A stretch of DNA of 10,068 nucleotides from Oscillospiraceae bacterium (GTDB lineage Bacteria > Bacillota > Clostridia > Saccharofermentanales > Saccharofermentanaceae), in contig CADBNJ010000202.1 of NCBI GenBank assembly GCA_902795955.1, forward strand, positions 1-10,068, in the 5' to 3' direction. A model generated the notes under the pieces. That model worked only from the letters and a program-made list of their open reading frames with translations. It ran no database searches and had not been told where the DNA came from. The translations under genes were made by a program, and so were the position numbers. Of the stretch, positions 1-4,375 are shown piece by piece. The stretch's first letter is position 1. Every line of letters starts with the position of its first letter.

Positions 1-393
1 CTGGTCTACTGCGGCGGTCAGCCGGATGTTGACATGTATATCTTTACGCCTGATCTCAAAGCGGTTAAATACAGCATCAGGCCTGAATCTGATAAGACCT
101 ACGATTATCTGGCGGGGGAATTGCCGCCTGAGGATCATTATGAGATCACTGAATTCGGGATATCTGACCTGCAATGGTCAAGCATCGTGAACGTGCTGAC
201 CAGAGTGAATTTCATGGAGCTGGAAGAGGACATGTCCACCAGGGAGATCATTGACGACGGATCCAGTTACTATATAAAGGTCGAGACAAGTGATGCCGTT
301 AATGTCTCGGGCGGATACGTCGCAGGTTATGACGATGATGCCGACAGCCGGAGATTTGCGCAGGCCAGGGAAATGATCGAGAATGCTATATGA
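1..393 (+). CDS. Unrecognised protein, 3' portion (5' end outside the window)
   Basis: The reading frame is open from base 1 and ends at TGA 391-393, giving 130 visible C-terminal residues. A methionine codon at 34 lies in frame but has no Shine-Dalgarno sequence, and the frame stays open before it, so the real start is probably upstream of the window. The visible part is acidic and soluble, with no membrane segment and alternating strand-like stretches (for example SYYIKVETSD near the C-terminus). It ends with a short helix-like segment (RRFAQAREMIENAI). I do not recognise the family. It converges on the lipoprotein gene, and the two stop codons abut with no spacer and no hairpin terminator between them. 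Confidence 0.75.
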   Translation: MVYCGGQPDVDMYIFTPDLKAVKYSIRPESDKTYDYLAGELPPEDHYEITEFGISDLQWSSIVNVLTRVNFMELEEDMSTREIIDDGSSYYIKVETSDAVNVSGGYVAGYDDDADSRRFAQAREMIENAI

Positions 394-1071
394 TCAGGTG
401 ATCTCATCAGGCCTATACCCCACCATCTCGCCGGTTACCGCATCGAGCAATAACGTGTAACTCTCTCCGGGGTGGGAGTTGTCGTAACGGTACATGTAAG
501 TCAGGATGCAGGCATTTGTTTTGCGGTTGTATTGATAATTACGATTGAAAGCATAATATAAGTCATGGCTGTCTCCCGATTCCTGTTTGTATATGGCAAG
601 AGCCTCGTCGGGACTGATCGTATCATCCGGGTCTGCGAATGATGTGCAGTTCAGCACTTCTTCCCTTCCCTCACATACCGTACCGTCCGTGAAAGCGATG
701 ACATCAAATCTGTAATTGCTGATACAGATGTCATCCTTGTATATATAGAATCCGTACCACATATATGCGCCCGGATCATCGGCCGACGTCTCGCCGGGTA
801 CGAACCTCATGTCGCTGTCAGGGAGAGTCACGCTGTCCTCCAGGTACTTAAGTGCCTCATCCTGATCCATGATAACATCGCCTGACCTTCTGATCTCAGT
901 CGGACGTCTGTCTGTCGTCTCCTTTATCGAGTGACCGTGATTGAGAACGCCGTTCTGCTCACCCTTTACCACTGTGGTGCCCCGCGTCTCATTCTGCTTA
1001 CTGCATCCCGTGATCATTAACCCTGTGCCCAAAGCACATACCAGCAGCACCGGTATCAGTCTCATCTTCAT
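394..1071 (-). CDS. Lipoprotein with two possible PepSY-like modules
   Basis: This 225-residue protein has a lipoprotein signal: a basic start (MKMR), a hydrophobic core and a lipobox ITGC with the acylated cysteine at residue 23, so it should be anchored outside the membrane. An upstream in-frame TTG at 1095 is possible, but AGGAGG sits 7 bases before the ATG at 1071, which decides the start. Residues 24-65 are polar and linker-like. Residues 66-132 and 151-215 each show a helix with a DEAL core followed by strands, the second ending YTLLLDAVTGEMVGY. This resembles the PepSY pattern (xxDEAL...D..TG), but the assignment is by eye and tentative. Function unknown. It is transcribed alone and converges on the gene at 1-393. 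Confidence 0.85.
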   Translation of the reverse strand: MKMRLIPVLLVCALGTGLMITGCSKQNETRGTTVVKGEQNGVLNHGHSIKETTDRRPTEIRRSGDVIMDQDEALKYLEDSVTLPDSDMRFVPGETSADDPGAYMWYGFYIYKDDICISNYRFDVIAFTDGTVCEGREEVLNCTSFADPDDTISPDEALAIYKQESGDSHDLYYAFNRNYQYNRKTNACILTYMYRYDNSHPGESYTLLLDAVTGEMVGYRPDEIT

Positions 1072-1158
1072 GATTATCCCTCCTGTCAATAACAAACTAC
1101 ACCGTTAATACAACCGGCAAGGCGGGAATGTTGCAGGACAACAGAGTTTTTCAGATAT

Positions 1159-1215
1159 TCACAGATTCATACACAAATCTGCTTGTTTTCTGTGAACGAT
1201 TCTGTGTAAATCTGT
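1159..1215. repeat. Overlapping inverted repeats that could form alternative hairpins
   Basis: TTCACAGA (1159-1166) is a perfect inverted match of TCTGTGAA (1189-1196). The same left arm, as ACAGAT (1161-1166) plus ACACA (1171-1175), can instead pair with TGTGT (1203-1207) plus ATCTGT (1210-1215). The two foldings exclude each other because they share the left arm. The region lies upstream of the lipoprotein gene (leftward) and just before the repeat array. No T-run follows, so it does not look like a terminator. Confidence 0.45.
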
Positions 1216-1229
1216 AACCAGGTTTAATA

Positions 1230-1390
1230 CGCAGTAACTTTGTGAATAAAATCGGGTTTGCCGGAACATGTTTGCTACGCTCGCAGACTATTTGTGCATC
1301 TAAATTGCTTTAGTGGAACACTTTGTCTGCGTACGCAGACTATTTGTGCATCTATACCGCTTTAGTGGAACATTTTGTCTGCGCCCGCAG
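1230..1390 (+). repeat. Tandem array of 50-bp dyad repeat units, copy 1
   Basis: Three full 50-bp units lie at 1230-1279 (type A), 1282-1331 (type B) and 1334-1383 (type B), separated by 2-base spacers (CT, TA), so the period is 52. A stub CGCAG (1386-1390) follows after another 2-base spacer. Every unit opens with CGCAG and closes with C-T-G/A-C-G, and carries TTGTG at unit positions 11-15, TTT at 28-30 and GGAACA at 34-39. The outer arms are complementary. In type B the inner arms CTAAA/TTTAG can also pair around a 4-base loop (imperfectly in the second B unit), giving a long imperfect hairpin. The A unit differs from its counterpart at 9994-10043 at 3 of 50 positions. Confidence 0.9.
1325..1340. 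repeat. 16-bp perfect palindrome at the junction of two repeat units
   Basis: GTCTGCGTACGCAGAC reads the same on both strands. It forms because the closing arm of one type B unit (GTCTGCG) meets the opening arm of the next (CGCAGAC) across the spacer TA. Units could therefore fold individually, or the junction itself could act as a dyad site. Confidence 0.9.
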
Positions 1391-1487
1391 AGTCGATCAG
1401 GTCAATTAGGTCGTTCACGTGACCATCAGTGATGCCCGCAACTGCTTGCGAGCGGACTTCCGCCAGCATACCGGGCACCCAAGTCAT
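1362..1487 (-). CDS. Possible 41-residue ORF ending in the repeat (doubtful)
   Basis: An ATG at 1487 opens a 41-residue frame that runs into the repeat array, which supplies its last codons and TAA stop. The peptide contains protein-like runs such as AVAGITDGHVNDLIDLID, an acidic amphipathic helix. There is no Shine-Dalgarno sequence before the ATG. The same frame continues upstream through one TGA (1521-1523) to a further 28-residue stretch starting at 1607, so this may be the decayed end of a longer gene. I recognise no family. Chance is a real possibility. Confidence 0.2.
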   Translation of the reverse strand: MTWVPGMLAEVRSQAVAGITDGHVNDLIDLIDSAGADKMFH

Positions 1488-1500
1488 CACCCGTATTAGT

Positions 1501-1610
1501 TCAATGCCCTGCCCCGGAACTCAGTCGCACTTCGCAGGGGTGAGTGTGTGCATTATTTTTTGCGTATATGCATGCTCGTGCTCAAAGCAGTTCCGGGGTA
1601 GCGGCATTGA
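1501..1610. repeat. Two-part 110-bp inverted repeat (possible structured RNA or recombination-like site)
   Basis: The left arm is TCAATGCC (1501-1508) plus CCCCGGAACT (1512-1521). The right arm is AGTTCCGGGG (1589-1598) plus GGCATTGA (1603-1610). All 18 arm bases pair perfectly around a small asymmetric internal loop (3 against 4 bases). Within the 67-base interior, GAGTGTG (1542-1548) can pair with CGTGCTC (1577-1583) using G-U pairs as RNA, which extends the fold. No T-run follows on either strand. The geometry recalls integron attC sites, but the characteristic outer R boxes are not evident. Confidence 0.6.
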
Positions 1611-1642
1611 GCTCCTCGGGGGCTGTAGCGATCAAGTCTGTT

Positions 1643-1660
1643 GCCGGTATTCTTACCGGC
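1643..1660. terminator. Perfect 7-bp hairpin downstream of the acetyltransferase gene
   Basis: GCCGGTA and TACCGGC pair perfectly around a 4-base loop (TTCT on +). It lies 60 bases beyond the stop codon of the leftward acetyltransferase gene, the right place for a terminator, but no T-run follows on the minus strand. It may be a weak or factor-assisted terminator, or simply an RNA-stabilising hairpin. Confidence 0.4.
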
Positions 1661-1719
1661 CGCGGGATTCTTAACAACAGAGCAATTCAAACAGGATCGA
1701 TAACACCGTTCTCCTTATT

Positions 1720-2352
1720 TCACAGATCCATTCTGAATGTCCAGTTTCCGATAGTCTTTGCATTGCATTCAAGCGTTTCTTCTTTTACGAGCTTGAACCC
1801 GTTATTAATGTAAAATGACACGTTTTTCTCCGCGTTGGTAGTAACGGTGATAAGATTCCCGCCATTGGATCTAACCAAGGGGATAAGGAAATCCTGTATC
1901 GCACCGGATCCGATGCCCTGCTTATGATGTTCAGGATCGACTGCCAGAAAATACAGATGCCAACGTGGGCCGGGGATGCTTCTTACAACGATCTCCGTTT
2001 TGTCTGACATTTCCATAAATCTAAGTGTGTCTCTGATCCCGATCCTTGCTATGATACCTGCCATTCCGCTTACGGCATAATCCCAGAAACCGACCGGCTT
2101 GTCTGATGGCTTCTCAACGATCACGACAGATCTAACCTTTCGGTCCGCAAAACCTATATAGCAGTCATCCTTGCGGATGGTAGCCCTGAATATCCCCTTC
2201 ATCAGACGCTCATAAAAACTGCGCAGTTTTGCCTCTGACTTGAACCTCTTCTCGAAAACACCCCAGAAAAGCGGATAGCCGGCAAAAGACTCTGTGAAGA
2301 CCTTCAACACTTCGTCTTCATATGATCTGTCATAACGCTTATACTCAATCAT
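1720..2352 (-). CDS. GNAT-family N-acetyltransferase
   Basis: This 210-residue protein belongs to the GNAT fold, whose members transfer an acetyl group from acetyl-CoA to an amine. Motif A is clear: the strand LYFLAVDP (133-140) leads to the pyrophosphate-binding loop HKQGIGSG (143-150) and helix AIQDFLIPLV. Motif B follows as ITVTTNAEKNVSFYINNGFK (168-187), with the usual asparagine before the helix and an F-Y pair. The N-terminal 60 residues are helix-rich, with aromatic residues likely lining the acceptor pocket; the substrate cannot be told. GGAG lies about 8 bases before the ATG at 2352. The gene is separated by 171 bp from the CHR pair and seems to use the promoter of the small NifX-like remnant upstream. 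Confidence 0.92.
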   Translation of the reverse strand: MIEYKRYDRSYEDEVLKVFTESFAGYPLFWGVFEKRFKSEAKLRSFYERLMKGIFRATIRKDDCYIGFADRKVRSVVIVEKPSDKPVGFWDYAVSGMAGIIARIGIRDTLRFMEMSDKTEIVVRSIPGPRWHLYFLAVDPEHHKQGIGSGAIQDFLIPLVRSNGGNLITVTTNAEKNVSFYINNGFKLVKEETLECNAKTIGNWTFRMDL

Positions 2353-2422
2353 AATTCATCTCCACAGCTCTGTCTTCTGCCCGTCAGCATGTTCTGCCCG
2401 TTCCCGGGTGCCGGATCCGGAC

Positions 2423-2467
2423 TTATCCGTGACAGTTTCCGTTATCGTAAGTTACTGCAATATTCAT
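2423..2467 (-). pseudogene. Truncated start of a NifB/NifX-like (Nitro_FeMo-Co) gene, or a leader peptide
   Basis: A short frame starts at ATG 2467 behind a purine-rich ribosome site (AGGGGGAA, about 8 bases away) and encodes MNIAVTYDNGNCHG before TAA. The first eleven residues match the family start I recall for NifX-like iron-molybdenum-cluster-binding proteins (M-K-I-A-V-T-Y-x-N-G-x), which should continue for about 100 residues through a conserved HFG motif. Here it stops at once, and no HFG-like sequence follows in any frame before the acetyltransferase start at 2352. It is best read as a deletion remnant whose promoter and ribosome site survive. A functional leader peptide for the downstream gene is an alternative. 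Confidence 0.55.
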
Positions 2468-2502
2468 AATCATTCCCCCTATACTACTGAAAATCTTACC
2501 TA

Positions 2503-2532
2503 ATTATATAGCAAGTGCAGGGTTTATTTAAA
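2503..2532 (-). promoter_or_regulatory. Promoter candidate for the NifX-like remnant and the acetyltransferase gene
   Basis: On the minus strand a perfect -10 TATAAT (2503-2508) lies 18 bases from TTTAAA (2527-2532) as a -35. The -35 overlaps the 3' end of the CHR gene. Transcription would start near 2496, before the NifX-like remnant and about 145 bases before the acetyltransferase start codon. Confidence 0.5.
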
Positions 2533-3096
2533 GCCATACAAGAGAACTCCGGCGCCTGCAGAGATGATGATCAGAAGAATCGGAGAGATCCCGTTCTTCT
2601 TTACTGCCCGGGAACCCCAATAAACGGCACCCAGTATAATTGCCATAATTACAGCCATAATATCTATCCCGTCTGTCCCCGAAAGGATACTTCCAAAGCA
2701 ATTCTGAACCATCAAAAAGATGCCCATTGCCATTATTATCCCGATGATACACGGCCTCATTCCGCTAAGCGCCGCCTGAAAATATCTGTTACTGATAAAT
2801 CTCCTGAGTATTGACGTAACCAATATGATAATCAGAAACGCAGGCAAAACAACCGCCAGAGTTGCGACCAGTGCTCCGAGGATCCCGCCCTGAGAGCTGC
2901 CGACATATGTTGCCATGTTGACCATTAACGGACCCGGTGTACTCTCGCTGACAGCGATCATATAAGTAATCATCCCGTCATCCATCCAGCCATAGGACAG
3001 CACGATCTCACGTATCAAAGGTATCGATACATACCCTCCTCCGAATGAGAAGAGTCCGACCTCAAGAAAAGCGACAAACAATTCCAAATAGATCAT
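2524..3096 (-). CDS. Short CHR (chromate transporter family) protein, second subunit
   Basis: This 190-residue integral membrane protein is a half-length member of the CHR family, whose characterised members export chromate. It keeps the two family signatures: FGGGY (18-22), just inside the first membrane segment (GLFSFGGG), and STPGP (52-56), followed by MVNMATYVG. Further hydrophobic segments lie around residues 73-98, 113-128, 141-160 and 170-188. The start is set at 3096: this ATG overlaps the upstream TGA as ATGA, with AAAGGAG 11 bases before it, while a possible in-frame start at 3120 has no ribosome site. Short CHR proteins work as pairs, so it should form a heterodimer with the upstream product. 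The substrate could differ from chromate. Confidence 0.9.
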   Translation of the reverse strand: MIYLELFVAFLEVGLFSFGGGYVSIPLIREIVLSYGWMDDGMITYMIAVSESTPGPLMVNMATYVGSSQGGILGALVATLAVVLPAFLIIILVTSILRRFISNRYFQAALSGMRPCIIGIIMAMGIFLMVQNCFGSILSGTDGIDIMAVIMAIILGAVYWGSRAVKKNGISPILLIIISAGAGVLLYGFK

Positions 3097-3668
3097 TTGA
3101 CTGCCGGCTCCTTTCTGCATCGACCGTGTATCGCGTAAAAGATCAGGCCTGCTGCAGCACCTGCAAACATTATCACCAGAGAAGAAACATGCAGGGCAAG
3201 CATATTAATGACCAGCATGCTGATCAGGGCGGCGATCATTATAGTGATCCGGAAAGGATTTTTCTTCATTTTCCTGATCATCTTAACTGCCGCATCTATT
3301 ATCAGAATGGCAACCGCTATCTTGATACCCTGAAAAGCACTTGATACCCATTTAATCTCCAGAAAACGGTCCAGGAACTGCGAGATCAGAAAGATTATAC
3401 AGAAAGACGGTATTATCATGCCGAGCGTTGCGATAAGAGCTCCCGGCAATTTCCGCAATTTGTAGCCGACATATGTAGCCAGATTGATCGCGATCGGACC
3501 GGGAGTCGATTCTGCAATTACAGTTATATCCATCATCTCTTCATGGGTTATCCACTTTCTCTTCTCTACGCAGATATCTTCGATCAATGCCAGCATGGCA
3601 TAGCCGCCCCCAAAAGTAAAAAGACCGATCTTAAAGAACACAAAAAAGAGAGACAACAATTTTTTCAC
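3093..3668 (-). CDS. Short CHR (chromate transporter family) protein, first subunit
   Basis: This 191-residue membrane protein is the partner of the following gene, related to it but not identical. It carries GLFTFGGGYAM (15-25), ESTPGP (53-58) and INLATYVGYK (61-70), the conserved core of the CHR family. Five or six hydrophobic segments follow, and the tail is basic (HGRCRKEPAVK). Translation begins at GTG 3668 (GTG-AAA-AAA) with AGGA 9 bases upstream. Its stop overlaps the next start by ATGA, which indicates translational coupling and balanced production of both halves, as in paired short CHR genes such as ywrA/ywrB of Bacillus subtilis. Chromate or a related oxyanion is the family substrate; the physiological one in an anaerobe is not known from sequence. 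Confidence 0.9.
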   Translation of the reverse strand: MKKLLSLFFVFFKIGLFTFGGGYAMLALIEDICVEKRKWITHEEMMDITVIAESTPGPIAINLATYVGYKLRKLPGALIATLGMIIPSFCIIFLISQFLDRFLEIKWVSSAFQGIKIAVAILIIDAAVKMIRKMKKNPFRITIMIAALISMLVINMLALHVSSLVIMFAGAAAGLIFYAIHGRCRKEPAVK

Positions 3669-3719
3669 AATTAAATATCCTGATGATCTATCCTGTCTTA
3701 CGGTTCAGCCGTTATATGA

Positions 3720-3728
3720 ATTATAACA
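3720..3728 (-). promoter_or_regulatory. Extended -10 promoter of the CHR gene pair
   Basis: The minus strand reads TGTTATAAT, a perfect TATAAT with the TG extension. The -35 position (3743-3748, GGCCTG) is poor, which an extended -10 can compensate for. Transcription would start near 3713, about 45 bases before the GTG at 3668. This gives the CHR pair its own transcript in addition to any read-through from the Rep-like gene. Confidence 0.6.
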
Positions 3729-3754
3729 TGAACAGTATCGATCAGGCCTTCCAT

Positions 3755-4348
3755 CTACCAGCTGCGCCTTCGAGGCTTAAGCGGGGCGGGCCGGATGAAA
3801 TCCTTGAATCTTTCCCACCGTGTGTATCCGCCGGCATTTGATATGTACTCACGGAAATCGAAGTTGGCCTTTACTTCCTCATCGGGATAACGGTATCTGC
3901 CTGCACTCACGGAAGAGTTATCTTCATGTGTAAGATATTTCAGTCTTTCCGATATCAGGTATCTTCTGCTTAAGAAATCAGGATACGGAGCATGATGAAT
4001 ATCGAAGATCTCCTCAATATCTCTGTCGTAACACTTCTTATCAACAAAGCAGACAATACGCCAGTAAGGATCCATCTTATCACCCGCATACGGAGGTGCC
4101 TTCATCATCTCTTCCACATATTCTTCGCAGGAGGAATACTTCTCCATTCCTTCAAAACCGTTAGCCCAATTATATCTCAGGCCGGCCGGGCGGCAGCGCA
4201 TGTCGAACTCGTTGTAGCATTCCTTATCATGCAGGATATATGCCCATTTGACGATCATGGGATGCTCCAGTGCCGATCTGATAAAGGCTTCCGTATCGCC
4301 ATGTTCACCATCTCTGATACTTACGAAATAGCCGCACTCCCTGCCCAC
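3755..4348 (-). CDS. Rep-like protein (pMV158 RepB/Rep_2 type) lacking the HUH motif
   Basis: The 197-residue product matches the layout of pMV158-type rolling-circle initiators. ILHDKE (38-43) corresponds to the metal-site LHDKD. KYLTHEDN (137-144) corresponds to the catalytic-tyrosine motif YLTHES, keeping the tyrosine as Tyr138. RYRYPDEEVKANFDFREYI (151-169) matches the following conserved stretch. Where the family has HxH (AHYHV), this protein has PYWRIVCF (94-101), so both metal-binding histidines are replaced, and the segment between the first motif and this strand is longer than usual (about 50 residues). It ends in a basic tail (KPRRRSW). Replication nicking is therefore unlikely; DNA binding may persist. 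The start is GTG 4348 with GGGGAG 6 bases before it, 27 bases after the beta-helix gene and probably in one transcript with it. The comparison rests on the pMV158 sequence as I remember it. Confidence 0.7.
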   Translation of the reverse strand: MGRECGYFVSIRDGEHGDTEAFIRSALEHPMIVKWAYILHDKECYNEFDMRCRPAGLRYNWANGFEGMEKYSSCEEYVEEMMKAPPYAGDKMDPYWRIVCFVDKKCYDRDIEEIFDIHHAPYPDFLSRRYLISERLKYLTHEDNSSVSAGRYRYPDEEVKANFDFREYISNAGGYTRWERFKDFIRPAPLKPRRRSW

Positions 4349-4375
4349 GATTCACTCCCCTGCAATCAGTGCATG

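Larger units (their letters stand above)
1391..1719. other. Gene-poor stretch between the repeat array and the acetyltransferase gene
   Basis: No convincing gene is seen here. The open frames on the + strand lack ribosome sites, and their translations are low in complexity or cysteine- and serine-rich with no recognisable motif. The stretch contains the inverted repeat at 1501-1610, the hairpin at 1643-1660 and the doubtful small ORF entering from the right side of the array. It may hold a structured RNA, a decayed gene, or both. Confidence 0.5.

Noticed and set aside
1230..1390. CRISPR array
   Set aside because: The period is 52 bp but almost all of it is repeat; the 2-base spacers are not unique spacer sequences, and no cas gene is present.
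1501..1610. Integron attC site
   Set aside because: The folded shape is suggestive, but the outer R'' (RYYYAAC) and R' (GTTRRRY) boxes are not found at the ends, and no integrase or cassette array is present.
1429..1813. Two overlapping + strand open frames of 81 and 89 codons
   Set aside because: No ribosome sites, serine/cysteine-rich or low-complexity translations, and the second runs into the acetyltransferase gene on the opposite strand.
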